From: Planctomycetaceae bacterium
Lineage (GTDB): Bacteria > Planctomycetota > Planctomycetia > Pirellulales > Pirellulaceae
DNA: 64,000 nt
Assembly (NCBI GenBank): GCA_020638995.1
Contig: JACKHM010000001.1
Span: 558,001 to 622,000, forward strand
Direction: 5' to 3'
Both the position numbers and the translations under genes were made by a program. The notes under the pieces are model-generated. The model made no database searches. It saw nothing but the letters and a program-made list of their open reading frames with translations, and was not told the origin of the DNA. Every line of letters begins with the position of its first letter. Position 1 is the first letter of the stretch. Shown in pieces: positions 26,856-35,998 of the stretch.

Positions 26856-26870
26856 AACTCCGAAGGAGTT
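26856..26870 (+). promoter_or_regulatory. Hairpin sequestering the ribosome site of the PII-like gene
   Basis: AACTCC-GAA-GGAGTT forms a perfect 6-bp stem whose 3' strand contains the GGAG Shine-Dalgarno, 7 nt upstream of the ATG at 26876. When folded it would block initiation; it may tie translation of the PII-like gene to ribosome traffic or RNA structure. Confidence 0.5.
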
Positions 26871-26875
26871 CTGCT

Positions 26876-27184
26876 ATGAAAGAAGTCAAAGCGATCATCC
26901 AACCCTTCATGCTCAAGGACGTGCTGAGAGGGTTGGCCAAGGTCGACGGTCTGCCGGCGGTCACGGTTTCGGAAGTCGACGGACACAGTGTCGTGCATCC
27001 GGACTACAAGCCGAGTCCAAAGACGAAGTTGGAAATCATGGTACCCGACGAAGTTGTCGATGTGGTTGTCGACACAATCGAGCGGTGTGCTCGCACTGGC
27101 AAGTCGGGTGCCGGTCGTATCTTCGTCATCGACGTACTGTCGACGGTCAAGATCTGCACAGGCGAAAGGGGAACGGCCGACTGA
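26876..27184 (+). CDS. PII-like protein associated with a CzcA-type pump
   Basis: 102 residues, shorter than classical GlnB (112). KEVKAIIQPFMLKDVLRGLA matches the PII N-terminus, VDTIERCARTGKSGAGRIFV and VLSTVKICTGERG the C-terminal half. The T-loop lacks the canonical Tyr-51 region, so uridylylation and AmtB/GlnE binding are unlikely. A divergent PII group linked to CzcA-type metal pumps has been described; this gene fits that group by position and sequence. It might gate or sense for the pump in the cytoplasm. Confidence 0.8.
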   Translation: MKEVKAIIQPFMLKDVLRGLAKVDGLPAVTVSEVDGHSVVHPDYKPSPKTKLEIMVPDEVVDVVVDTIERCARTGKSGAGRIFVIDVLSTVKICTGERGTAD

Positions 27185-27240
27185 CGTTCCATTTCGAGCT
27201 GAGACGCATCGAATTACCGGAAGGGTTAAAGGATTCTCAC

Positions 27241-27480
27241 ATGAACAAGTCTTCTCACCCAGGTTGGATTGCATTAGTCGTGGTCAACGCATTACTTTGG
27301 TTTATGTTTGCGGCAGATCCGTCGGCAGAAGCGGACCCACGGCAGCCGCCAACCGTACCCGTCAATCCAGCTGCGCAGCGCGCGGAAATGGTTCGTGAGC
27401 TAACCGAGATCAAGCAATTGCTTAAAGAGCAAAATCAGCTACTACAAAGCGGCAGAGTTAAGGTTGTCGTTGCGGAATAA
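27241..27480 (+). CDS. Small secreted or anchored coiled-coil protein
   Basis: 79 residues. Signal/anchor (WIALVVVNALLWFMFAADPS), Pro-rich linker, then a helical segment (RELTEIKQLLKEQNQLLQSG) typical of a short coiled coil. 56 nt after the PII-like gene, probably in the same transcript. Family unknown. Confidence 0.55.
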   Translation: MNKSSHPGWIALVVVNALLWFMFAADPSAEADPRQPPTVPVNPAAQRAEMVRELTEIKQLLKEQNQLLQSGRVKVVVAE

Positions 27481-27652
27481 TTATCTCGAATTGTTATCGA
27501 GCTATGCCCAAAGCCTAGACTTTGTCGACGTGCAGCGGTCGTGCGTGGAACAGTCGTCACACTTACTTCGCTTCGCCGATGCCAAAGGGCTCGTCGATCC
27601 CGGCACCGTGTTGCCGTACCGCGTTGGAGATAAGAAGAAGGCCGAAGAGTGA
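27464..27652 (+). CDS. Possible small protein of unknown function
   Basis: 62 residues with a TTG start overlapping the end of the preceding gene; begins MSLRNNYLELLSSYAQSLDF and ends in KKKAEE. Its TGA overlaps the GTG of the next gene (GTGA at 27649-27652), which favours a real coupled gene, but there is no clear ribosome site and no recognised motif. Confidence 0.35.
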   Translation: MSLRNNYLELLSSYAQSLDFVDVQRSCVEQSSHLLRFADAKGLVDPGTVLPYRVGDKKKAEE

Positions 27653-30168
27653 CGCCGGGCGAACTCGGCGGTCGAACGGAGTCGAAAGCTGTGAACATTG
27701 CAAGCGACGAGCCGAATGCGGCCGAGAGTGCAGAAAGTCGAGCGTCCAGAGTCGAGAGTCCAAAGCCGGATAGGTCGTCTGCTCTCAGCACTACGCGCTC
27801 CGCTCTCTGCTACTTCATCTTCTTCCTTTCGGGCGCGGCGGCGCTGGTTTACGAAATCTCCTGGTCGCGGCAGATTGGGCTGTTGTTTGGCCATACCGTT
27901 CACGCCGCGGCGGTGGTGCTGGCCAGCTATTTTGCGGGCATGGCGGTTGGCCACGTCATCGGGGCGCGGTGGTCGTCGCGCGTTTCGCCGCTGCTGGGCT
28001 ATGGCATCGCGGAGTTTGTGGTCGCAGGCTGGGCGTGTTTGATTCCACTCCTGCTCAGTTTGTCCGAAGCACCAGAGATTGCTTCGTGGTTGAGCAGCTC
28101 GTCGTTCGCCTGGCAAACGGCGGTGAGAGTTGTTTTTGCCTTTCTGTTGCTTTTGCCGGCGACGACCGCCTTGGGCGCAACACTGCCAATGATGGCCGAG
28201 TTTCTCACCTTGCAAAGCAGTCGCGACATCGCCGACTCGACAAATGCGGCTCGCGTCTCGCTGGCTTACGCACTGAACACGGCCGGCGCATTGGTCGGCG
28301 TATTGTCCGCCACATTCTTTATGCTGGTCCTCGTTGGAGTCCGCACCAGCAGCTACGTCGCAGCCGGCGTTTCCGCGGCGTGCGCGATCGCAGGGTCAAG
28401 AGTCGAGAGTCAAGAGTCAAGAGCCGGAAGGTACCTATCTTCTAGCTCTAGACTCTTGTCTCTTGACTCTCGACTTTTCTGGCTCTTTCTCGCTGCCCTC
28501 TCCGGCTTCGGCACGTTGGCTCTCGAAGTGCTCTACACGCGGATGTTCTCGCTCGTTTTTCACAACAGCACGTACACGTTCGGCGCGGTGGTGGCTGTTT
28601 TTCTGGGCTCGCTCGCGCTTGGCGCCGCTCTCGCTGCGCGGCTCCAAAGTCGCTATCGCCTCGTCGGTCTTGCCGGTTGGGCGAGCGGTTCCGGCGCACT
28701 GGCTACGGCGTTTTCCGTGCTCGTTTTCGTTGGGCTGACCGACCTCGACTACTACTCCTACGGAGAGTCGTTTTCGCAATACTTGACCGGCGCATTCGTG
28801 CTCGTTGTTCTTGTGGTGGCCCCGCCGATCACATTACTGGGCATGTTGTTGCCATTTGCCTGGAAAGCGGCCGGGGGCGCCGACCGTGCCGGACAAGTCG
28901 TTGGCTGGCTGACGGCGGCGAACACGATCGCGGCGGCGGCAGGCGCGCTTGCCGCGAGCTTTTTGCTGCTGCCTTGGATCGGCTTGTGGCAGTCTTTCGT
29001 TCTGTTGGGCGCGTCGTTTCTTGTCGTCGGACTCGCCCTGCTCCTGCGCAGTGGGCGTCCGGTTTGGGCGTGCGTTGGGGCAGTGGTCTTCGGTGCTCTG
29101 GCGCTGGTCGCGCTGCGCAGCCCCATCGAGCCGAACCACAACCGCACGCAGCCCGGCGAGCAACTCGTGCGGCGGTGGAGTTCGCCCTACGGCTGGATCG
29201 ACGTGGTTCGGCACGAGAAGACCGGGGCATTCCGAGTGCGTCAGAACTTGCACTACCGATTCGGCCGCACGGGAGGCAATGCTCGCGAATACCGCCAGAC
29301 CCACATTCCGTTGCTGTTGCACGAGCAGCCGCGGGACGTGTTGTTCATGGGGCTGGGAACCGGCCTGACAGCCGGCGGCGCGATTCCGCACCGCGAGGTG
29401 GAGAACATCGTCGCCGTGGAACTGATCCCCGAAGTGGTCGAGGCGGCCCGGTTGCTGGCGGAGCACAACTATGGCGTCGTCGATCATGAAAAGGTCGAGA
29501 TCCGAGTTGACGACGCTCGGCACTACCTGCTGGCCACCGACCGCCGCTTCGACGTCATCGTCTCCGATTTGTTCGTGCCTTGGGAAAGCGAATCCGGCTA
29601 CCTGTACACCGTCGAACATTACCGGGTGGCCCGCCAGCGTCTAAAGCCCGGCGGCCTGTTCTGCCAATGGCTGCCGCTTTACCAGGTGGGCGCGCGCGAG
29701 TTTGAGCTGATCGCGGACAGTTTCGCCAGCGTGTTTCCCGTGACGACAATCTGGTGGGGTGAGATGGACGCGGCCAGACCGGTGATCGCATTGGTTGGCA
29801 GCGACGCCCCCATCGAAATTGTCGCCGGTCGGCTCGCGGCGCGGCTCGCCACCTTGCGTCGCACTGCGAGGTCGTCCGACGAGAACCTGCACACGGTCGA
29901 GCGGTTCTGGAGCAACTATCAAGGCGACTGGACGCCGGGCAATTCATCTCGCCTGAATACCGACGAGCACCCGCGTGTCGAATTCCTCACGCCCGTATCC
30001 AACCGCGACCAAAAGCTGCTCAACGGCACGCGGTTGCTCGAGTACTTCGACGCCGTTTTGGCACAACTCCCGTCGCAAGCCGCGCGCTTCCGTCCCGCTG
30101 CCGGAGCCACGCGACAAACTTCCCAACAGCGCCGCGCGAGGCAGCGTTTGGTTTTGTTCGGCAAATGA
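27649..30168 (+). CDS. Fused MFS-like membrane protein / spermidine synthase
   Basis: 839 residues. About 12 hydrophobic helices (from FIFFLSGAAALVYEISWSRQ) are followed by a spermidine-synthase-like methyltransferase fold: LFMGLGTGLTAGG (about residue 567), VAVELIPEVVEAARL, VRVDDARHYL-type and DVIVSDLFVPW. It would act as an aminopropyltransferase or related enzyme tethered to the membrane; activity is not certain. Two palindromic-element copies are translated in frame, at residues about 26-54 (RASRVESPK) and 249-278 (SRVESQESRAG...SLDSRLF). The GTG start overlaps the previous ORF; a later start inside the element is possible. Confidence 0.85.
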   Translation: MTPGELGGRTESKAVNIASDEPNAAESAESRASRVESPKPDRSSALSTTRSALCYFIFFLSGAAALVYEISWSRQIGLLFGHTVHAAAVVLASYFAGMAVGHVIGARWSSRVSPLLGYGIAEFVVAGWACLIPLLLSLSEAPEIASWLSSSSFAWQTAVRVVFAFLLLLPATTALGATLPMMAEFLTLQSSRDIADSTNAARVSLAYALNTAGALVGVLSATFFMLVLVGVRTSSYVAAGVSAACAIAGSRVESQESRAGRYLSSSSRLLSLDSRLFWLFLAALSGFGTLALEVLYTRMFSLVFHNSTYTFGAVVAVFLGSLALGAALAARLQSRYRLVGLAGWASGSGALATAFSVLVFVGLTDLDYYSYGESFSQYLTGAFVLVVLVVAPPITLLGMLLPFAWKAAGGADRAGQVVGWLTAANTIAAAAGALAASFLLLPWIGLWQSFVLLGASFLVVGLALLLRSGRPVWACVGAVVFGALALVALRSPIEPNHNRTQPGEQLVRRWSSPYGWIDVVRHEKTGAFRVRQNLHYRFGRTGGNAREYRQTHIPLLLHEQPRDVLFMGLGTGLTAGGAIPHREVENIVAVELIPEVVEAARLLAEHNYGVVDHEKVEIRVDDARHYLLATDRRFDVIVSDLFVPWESESGYLYTVEHYRVARQRLKPGGLFCQWLPLYQVGAREFELIADSFASVFPVTTIWWGEMDAARPVIALVGSDAPIEIVAGRLAARLATLRRTARSSDENLHTVERFWSNYQGDWTPGNSSRLNTDEHPRVEFLTPVSNRDQKLLNGTRLLEYFDAVLAQLPSQAARFRPAAGATRQTSQQRRARQRLVLFGK
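27724..27812. repeat. Palindromic element copy within the N-terminal coding region
   Basis: AAAGTCGAGCGTCCAGAGTC and GAGAGTCCAAAGCCGG form the left arm; GCTCTCAGC...GCTCCGCTCTCTGC the right. Pairing is weaker than in other copies. It is read in frame as a Ser/Arg/Glu-rich leader before the first membrane helix. Confidence 0.5.
28394..28482. repeat. Palindromic element copy inserted in frame in a coding gene
   Basis: A 22-nt left arm (28402-28423) and 22-nt right arm (28453-28474) are reverse complements with a single mismatch (left starts GTCGAGAGTCAAGAG). It encodes SRVESQESRAGRYL and SSSRLLSLDSRLF between two membrane helices without breaking the frame. Confidence 0.85.
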
Positions 30169-30243
30169 CGGCAACTGGAGCAACCCGAGGAAACGGAGGC
30201 TGTTCACGGACTCCGTTTTCTCCCGTTCAAAAAGAGGGTCCGC

Positions 30244-31614
30244 ATGACCACACGATGTTGCATTCCTATCGCATTGACTCTCCTCGTCCCGGCGGTCGCG
30301 ATGGCCAGCGAAGGCGAGAACTCCACCCACGGGCCGGTGTGGTGGTTGATCGGACTGTTCACATTTCAGGGAATCCTGATTTGGTTGTTCACGCGGCGAA
30401 GATATCTCGTCATGAAGGACGGCAAGTTAAAGCCGGCCTTCATGGAACTGCAGCAGTTCAGCATTTTTCTGCTGGCCGGAGCGGTCGTCGCGCAGTTGTG
30501 GATTCACGGCGAGCCGTATGCGTATCACGCCACGATGGGCGATGTGTTGTGGACCGTTCCATGGATCCATGTCGAAGTCACACTGCACTTTCTTGCCAAT
30601 GAAGTGTTGATGGCCTTTTTCTTCGGCATCGCCGCCAAGGAGCTGACCGAGGCGACGTTACAACGCGACGGCCCGTTGCGCGGCATGCGCGGCTTTCTGC
30701 CGATGATGGCCTGCCTGGGCGGCGTGGTCGGTCCGGCGCTCGTGTACCGCATCATCTGCACGCGCGAAATGGCGGGAGCGTGGGCCGTGCCGTGTGCCAC
30801 CGACATTGCCTTCGCCTGGCTGGGCGCGCGAGCCATCTGGGGACCGAAGCACCCAGCGGTCGCTTTCCTGCTGGCGCTGGCCGTGGCCGACGATTTCATC
30901 GGCATGGGCATCATCGCCGTCTTCTACCCGCAACGGGACTTCAATTTCGGCGGCCTGCTACTGATTGCATCGGGCATGGCACTCGCATTCGCATGCAACC
31001 GAGGCGGGAAGCGGATTGCACTGCTCGGCACTTGGCAGGCGTTCATTATCCCCGGTGCGATCTGCTGGTTCGGTCTGCATCTGGCGGGCCTGCATGCGGC
31101 ACTGGCATTGGTCTTCGTCGTTCCCTTCATCCCGATGCACAATCACGACGAGGGCCTGTTTGCCAACGGCCACGACGGCGAGCTGGACGCACTGAATCGC
31201 TTCGAGCACGCACATAAACCGTTCGTGGACGTGGGCTTGTTCTTCTTCGGGTTGGCCAACGCCGGCGTCGCCTGGTGGGGAACCGGCGCGTGGGACCGGA
31301 ACTCGACGGCCGTGCTGCTGGGCTTGGGGATCGGCAAGACACTGGGCATCACGGCAATGACGGTGTTTGGGTTTGTGTTGCTGAAACTGACGCGCGGCAC
31401 GGCCTCGCTACCGGTCAGCGCGGAAACGGGAGAGCGGCTTGTCTGGCGAGACGTTCCGCTGATCGGCCTTCTCGGTGCAATGGGTTTCACGGTGGCGTTG
31501 TTCGTTGCCGAAGCCGCCGGCGGCCAGCCCTCGCTCAAACTCGGCGCGCTGGCCAGCTTCGCGTATCTCGGACTCGCGATTGTCCTGGGAAAAATGCTGC
31601 GGGGCTCTACGTGA
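30244..31614 (+). CDS. nhaA: Na+/H+ antiporter, NhaA family
   Basis: 456 residues, longer than E. coli NhaA (388). The core motifs CATDIAFAWLGARAIWG (about residue 184) and LALAVADDFIGMGIIAVFY (about residue 210) supply the Asp residues used for cation exchange. The extra N-terminus contains a signal-like segment (MTTRCCIPIALTLLVPAVA) and another helix before a conserved-looking ELQQFSIFLLAGAVVAQLWI. Inner membrane; pH and sodium homeostasis. Starts 75 nt after the fusion gene. Confidence 0.9.
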   Translation: MTTRCCIPIALTLLVPAVAMASEGENSTHGPVWWLIGLFTFQGILIWLFTRRRYLVMKDGKLKPAFMELQQFSIFLLAGAVVAQLWIHGEPYAYHATMGDVLWTVPWIHVEVTLHFLANEVLMAFFFGIAAKELTEATLQRDGPLRGMRGFLPMMACLGGVVGPALVYRIICTREMAGAWAVPCATDIAFAWLGARAIWGPKHPAVAFLLALAVADDFIGMGIIAVFYPQRDFNFGGLLLIASGMALAFACNRGGKRIALLGTWQAFIIPGAICWFGLHLAGLHAALALVFVVPFIPMHNHDEGLFANGHDGELDALNRFEHAHKPFVDVGLFFFGLANAGVAWWGTGAWDRNSTAVLLGLGIGKTLGITAMTVFGFVLLKLTRGTASLPVSAETGERLVWRDVPLIGLLGAMGFTVALFVAEAAGGQPSLKLGALASFAYLGLAIVLGKMLRGST

Positions 31615-31785
31615 ACTGAGAAGTGACGCCAAAGGAGAAACAACATGCACTGGCTACCTTGCATACACGGCATTAACTGCGCTGAGGTGGTAACCAGTCT
31701 CAAACGTGAACTTGTTCCTCCGCTGTGAGATGAAGGTACCGACATCCTTTCCGCAACACAACTTGACCCGAAGTGATACTCGACG

Positions 31786-32874
31786 ATGTACACAAAAAAG
31801 ATACTGCCTCTAAAGAACGTGCTTCAATGGACTCGCGGCCACGTTTTCCTCTTTCTGGCACTCGCAACGGTCCCGGTGTTCTTATACGACGTCGTCGGGT
31901 TCAAATGGCTGCATGTGCCTTGGCTACCGCTCAGCGTGGTCGGCACCGCGGTCGCGTTCATCGTGGGATTCAAAAACAACGCATCGTATGATCGGCTGTG
32001 GGACGCACGCAAAATTTGGGGAGGGATCGTCAACGCTTCACGCTCATTTACGGTGATGGTCAAAGACTTTGTCGTGAATAACCAATTGACGGCCGAGCAG
32101 TTGAGCGAGATTCACCGAGAATTGGTTCATCGCCATGTGGCATGGCTGACTGCGTTACGGTATCAACTGAGAACGACGCGTCCCTGGGAGAATAAACGAG
32201 CTTCGGAGGGCAGTCAACGTTTTCGGGGCATGACGATTCGTATCCTCGAATCAGAAGTTCCGATAGATCAAGCCATTGCTGGATACATCTCGCCTGAGGA
32301 AAGCCGCGAGGTTTTCAGCAAAGGAAATCAAGCCTCACAGTTGTTGGGCATTCAGTCCAAACGGCTCAGAGAGCTTCGTGAGCAAGAGTCGCTCGGCGTG
32401 TTTGAGCATGTCGAGATAGAAAGAACGATCGCCGAATTGTATGCGTTGCAGGGAAAGTCTGAACGCATCAAGAACTTTCCCTATCCGCGTCAGTTTGCAA
32501 CGCTGAATTACATCTTTGTGTGGTTGTTCATCCTGCTGCTTCCCTACGGAGTGATGGAGGAGTTTGAAAAGGTCGGCGACCATATCATCGCTGATCACGG
32601 CAGTGCGGCCGAAGGCTACGCTATTATGCATTCCATGTGGCTCTTCTTTGCCACGCACTTCGTCTGGTTTTCCATTCCGTTTAGCGCAATCGTGTCGTGG
32701 GTATTCTTCGCTCTGGAGATTGCGGGAGAACATTCGGAGAACCCGTTTGAGGGAGGGCCAAATGATGTACCGATTACTGACCTCTGCAGGTCCATTGAAA
32801 TCGACATCCGCCAACTGATAGACGATGTTGACATACCAGACAAATTGTCTTGGGATAGTGACGTCGTGCTATAG
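31786..32874 (+). CDS. Bestrophin-family anion channel
   Basis: 362 residues. LALATVPVFLYDVVGFKWLH, FIVGFKNNASYDRLWDARK and WGGIVNASRSF are typical of the bestrophin/UPF0187 family of chloride- or bicarbonate-permeable channels. Later IFVWLFILLLPYGVMEEF and the acidic NPFEGGPNDVPITDLCRSIE tail, also family hallmarks. Followed after 8 nt by the MgtC gene, so probably co-transcribed. Confidence 0.9.
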   Translation: MYTKKILPLKNVLQWTRGHVFLFLALATVPVFLYDVVGFKWLHVPWLPLSVVGTAVAFIVGFKNNASYDRLWDARKIWGGIVNASRSFTVMVKDFVVNNQLTAEQLSEIHRELVHRHVAWLTALRYQLRTTRPWENKRASEGSQRFRGMTIRILESEVPIDQAIAGYISPEESREVFSKGNQASQLLGIQSKRLRELREQESLGVFEHVEIERTIAELYALQGKSERIKNFPYPRQFATLNYIFVWLFILLLPYGVMEEFEKVGDHIIADHGSAAEGYAIMHSMWLFFATHFVWFSIPFSAIVSWVFFALEIAGEHSENPFEGGPNDVPITDLCRSIEIDIRQLIDDVDIPDKLSWDSDVVL

Positions 32875-32882
32875 GAGTGAGA

Positions 32883-33347
32883 ATGGACTGGGAATTGGAA
32901 TTTATGTTCGCCGTTCGCGCGGTGCTTGCCGCGGGGCTCGGCGGATTCATTGGCTGGGAACGTGAATGGCACGGGCGGGAAGCTGGCATCCGGACCTACG
33001 CTTCCGTTGCGTTGGGGGCGTGCGTGTTTGCCTTGATCTCTTCACATATACCGGGGGCTGATCAGTCACGCATGGCAGCCAACATCGTTACCGGTGTTGG
33101 GTTCCTTGGCGGCGGCATCATCCTTCGGGAAAAAGGTCGAACCTTGGGCCTGACGACAGCGGCAACTGTATGGGCAACCGCGGCAGTAGGGACCGCCATC
33201 GGATTTGGAATGTATTTATTGGCGGTGCTGACATCCGTGATTGTGTTCGGCGTGCTGGCGTCCCATCACATTCCCGGGTGGAAGAACCTATCCAAGACAA
33301 AATGCGAAGATGTGGCGGAGGTAGATTCACTGGCGAATGACGAGTAA
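32883..33347 (+). CDS. MgtC/SapB-family membrane protein
   Basis: 154 residues from ATG 32883, with AGGAG five bases upstream overlapping the previous stop. GFIGWEREWHGREAGIRTYA and GVGFLGGGIILREKGRTLGL are the family signature, followed by TTAATVWATAAVGTAIGFG. Typically four to five helices; involved in adaptation to low Mg or in regulating ATPases. The C-terminal cytoplasmic part is short. Confidence 0.9.
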   Translation: MDWELEFMFAVRAVLAAGLGGFIGWEREWHGREAGIRTYASVALGACVFALISSHIPGADQSRMAANIVTGVGFLGGGIILREKGRTLGLTTAATVWATAAVGTAIGFGMYLLAVLTSVIVFGVLASHHIPGWKNLSKTKCEDVAEVDSLANDE

Positions 33348-33364
33348 CGAAAGAATAAAATAAC

Positions 33365-35845
33365 ATGACACAGAAAATGAAACTAAGCCTTGACCCATTG
33401 CTGCCGGGCATTGCGGATTCACAGGACCAATGCGTTGAACGACTCGCAAACCTGTTGCAAGCCAAAGCCGGGATCGATTCAGCGCATGCGCTGACGACAA
33501 CCGATGCGGAAAATCAGTTGTGCATACACTTCGACCCCGCGGTGGTTTCGGTGAGTGAAATTCGCGAGTTTGCACGACGTGCCGGTGCCACGTTGAACCA
33601 GCGATACGGTCACCTGTTACTGCGAGGAGACGCGACTCACGCACGTCGCGCGTCAGCAATTGAAGCGAGGCTTTCACGGATTGACGGCGTCCTCGAAGGA
33701 GTCGTCAGCCCGGACGGAGCGGTGCGCGTGGAGTTTGATCGCGATGTGACCACGAAGGAGGCTATTGAGTCGGCTCTAAGAGACGGAAAGCAGTCAGTTG
33801 ACCCCGATTCAGACGATCATGTCGGCCACGACCACGACGACGAGGGGCATGAAGCGGACCATGACCATTCCGGACACGATCATGCCCACGGCGGCATCTT
33901 TGGACCTCGAAGTGAACTGATATTTGCCGTTCTGTGCGGCGTCTTCCTGCTGGACGGCTGGCTGCTGGAGACGTTTACGGAAGTCACTGACTGGGTGTCG
34001 CTGGGCTGCTTCACCGTGGCGTATGTCTTCGGTGGCTACTACACGGTTACGGAAGCTGTCGAGAAAATCCGAGCCGGTAAATTTGAGATCGACTTCCTGA
34101 TGATCGTGGCCGCTGCCGGTGCGGCGACGCTGGGAGCATGGGCGGAAGGCGCGCTGCTTTTGTTTTTGTTCAGCATCGGCCATGCACTGGAAGGCTACGC
34201 GATGGGCCGTGCCAAGCGGGCCATCGAAGCCCTCGCCGAACTGGCACCGAGAACAGCTCGCGTTCGCCGCGACGAAACAGAATCGGAAGTTCCCGTGGAA
34301 GAGTTAGTGGTGGGTGACACCGTCGTCATCAAACCTGATGAACGTGTTCCGGCCGATGGTTTCGTCGTCCTTGGTGAGTCGAGCATCAATCAGGCTCCGA
34401 TCACCGGAGAGAGTGTTCCCGTCGACAAGCGACCAGTTGACGACGCGGCAATCGCCGCAGCCGATCCGGAATCTTTGCCGCCGGAGCATCGTGCGTTCGC
34501 CGGAACCATTAATCAATCCGGATCATTGGAGATTCAGGTCACCAAGATCGCCTCGGAGAATACGCTGGCTCGAGTCGTCACCATGGTCAGCGAAGCTGAG
34601 ACGCGAGTTTCACCGACGCAAAAATTTACGAAACAGTTCGAGAAGTACTTCGTACCTTCTGTCGTCGTGTTGGTGGTCCTATTGCTGTTTGCACCGTTGG
34701 TACGAGACGAAAACTTCAGCGAATCGTTCTATCGTGCGATGGCAGTTCTCGTCGCCGCCAGCCCGTGTGCTTTGGCGATCGCGACTCCCAGTGCCGTTCT
34801 CAGCGGTGTTGCGCGGGCAGCACGCGGTGGGATTTTGGTCAAAGGTGGCGGTCCGCTGGAAAGCCTCGGCAGCCTTGATGCCGTCGCTTTTGACAAGACA
34901 GGAACATTGACCGAAGGCGAACCCAAAGTCACCGACTTTCGCACCGCCGAAGGTGTCGATGAATTGGAACTCCTACGGTTCGCAATCGCCGTCGAAGATC
35001 TCAGTAAGCATCCACTCGCCAAAGCCGTCGTTCGAGACGGGAAGAAGAAGTTGGGAGAGAGGGAGTCAGGGAGTGGGGGAGATATTCCAGAAGCGACCGA
35101 TATGAAGAGCATTACCGGACGTGGAATTCAAGCGACCGTCGATGGCGACTTGGTTCACATTGGCAAAGACGACCTATTCGCAGAGATTGATGGTCCACCG
35201 CTTCCCGATAACCTGCGTTCAATGGTCGAGTCGCTCGAACAGAACGGACGCACCACGATGATCGTCCGACGTGGCGACCGCTATCTCGGCGTGATCGGTC
35301 TGATGGACACGCCTCGAGAAGCATCGAAGCGAACGATCGCTCGACTGAGGGAACTCGGCATCAAGCGGATGATCATGATTTCCGGTGACAATCAGCAGGT
35401 TGCCGATGCGGTTGCCAAGGAAGTCGGATTGGATGAAGCTCGAGGTGATTTGATGCCCGACGACAAAGTTGCCGAGATCAAGAAGTTGCAAGGCGAAGGT
35501 GGCGTGGCAATGGTTGGCGATGGCGTGAACGACGCACCTGCGATGGCGTCCGCGTCTGTTGGAATCGCGATGGGAGCGGCTGGAAGCGACGTGGCGCTGG
35601 AGACCGCCGATGTTGCCCTGATGGCAGACAATTTGGATCATCTCCCATTGGCCATTGGACTCAGCCGGTCGACTCGCAGCATTATCCGTCAAAACCTGTG
35701 GATGAGTCTCGGCATGGTCGCCTTCCTTGTTCCGGCCACCATATTCGGAATGAACATCGGTCCCGCAGTCGCTTTGCACGAGGGAAGCACTTTGGTCGTC
35801 GTCTTCAATGCCCTTCGACTGTTAGCGTACAAGCCGAAAGTTTGA
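33365..35845 (+). CDS. P1B-4-type heavy-metal-translocating P-type ATPase
   Basis: 826 residues. N-terminal HMA-like region without CxxC (LSLDPLLPGIADSQDQC), a His/Asp stretch (about residues 150-177, DHDHSGHDHAHGG), then helices with the membrane motif SPCALAIATPSA (about residue 466), phosphorylation loop DKTGTLTEGEP (about 509), KHPLAKA and hinge GDGVNDAPAMA (about 717), and the terminal HEGSTLVVVFNALRLL. SPC plus HEGST marks the P1B-4 class (Co/Zn/Fe export). An intact paralogue of 43851-46369. A short GAGAGGGAGTCAGGGAG run at 35047-35085 occupies the same place as the palindromic insert in the paralogue. Confidence 0.92.
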   Translation: MTQKMKLSLDPLLPGIADSQDQCVERLANLLQAKAGIDSAHALTTTDAENQLCIHFDPAVVSVSEIREFARRAGATLNQRYGHLLLRGDATHARRASAIEARLSRIDGVLEGVVSPDGAVRVEFDRDVTTKEAIESALRDGKQSVDPDSDDHVGHDHDDEGHEADHDHSGHDHAHGGIFGPRSELIFAVLCGVFLLDGWLLETFTEVTDWVSLGCFTVAYVFGGYYTVTEAVEKIRAGKFEIDFLMIVAAAGAATLGAWAEGALLLFLFSIGHALEGYAMGRAKRAIEALAELAPRTARVRRDETESEVPVEELVVGDTVVIKPDERVPADGFVVLGESSINQAPITGESVPVDKRPVDDAAIAAADPESLPPEHRAFAGTINQSGSLEIQVTKIASENTLARVVTMVSEAETRVSPTQKFTKQFEKYFVPSVVVLVVLLLFAPLVRDENFSESFYRAMAVLVAASPCALAIATPSAVLSGVARAARGGILVKGGGPLESLGSLDAVAFDKTGTLTEGEPKVTDFRTAEGVDELELLRFAIAVEDLSKHPLAKAVVRDGKKKLGERESGSGGDIPEATDMKSITGRGIQATVDGDLVHIGKDDLFAEIDGPPLPDNLRSMVESLEQNGRTTMIVRRGDRYLGVIGLMDTPREASKRTIARLRELGIKRMIMISGDNQQVADAVAKEVGLDEARGDLMPDDKVAEIKKLQGEGGVAMVGDGVNDAPAMASASVGIAMGAAGSDVALETADVALMADNLDHLPLAIGLSRSTRSIIRQNLWMSLGMVAFLVPATIFGMNIGPAVALHEGSTLVVVFNALRLLAYKPKV

Positions 35846-35919
35846 TCGGAAGCTGAAGCAGGCGGACTGTTTGCCGAAAAACTTCATTGGAATTAACAAA
35901 TTGCTGTAGAACTCGCCTG

Positions 35920-35938
35920 CCGATAACCGATAACCGAT
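35920..35938. repeat. Short direct repeat CCGATAA, 2.7 copies
   Basis: CCGATAA-CCGATAA-CCGAT lies upstream of the Cys-rich gene at 35999. Could be a regulator site or chance. Confidence 0.4.
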
Positions 35939-35998
35939 GCGACGGGATGTTTTGGACCCCGTTGCGAGACGCGATGAATGTTTTAGTCGAGCACCGAA

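Noticed and set aside
28834..29619. Minus-strand 261-codon frame inside the spermidine synthase fusion
   Set aside because: Lies wholly antisense to conserved methyltransferase-like and membrane segments; high GC explains the long open frame.
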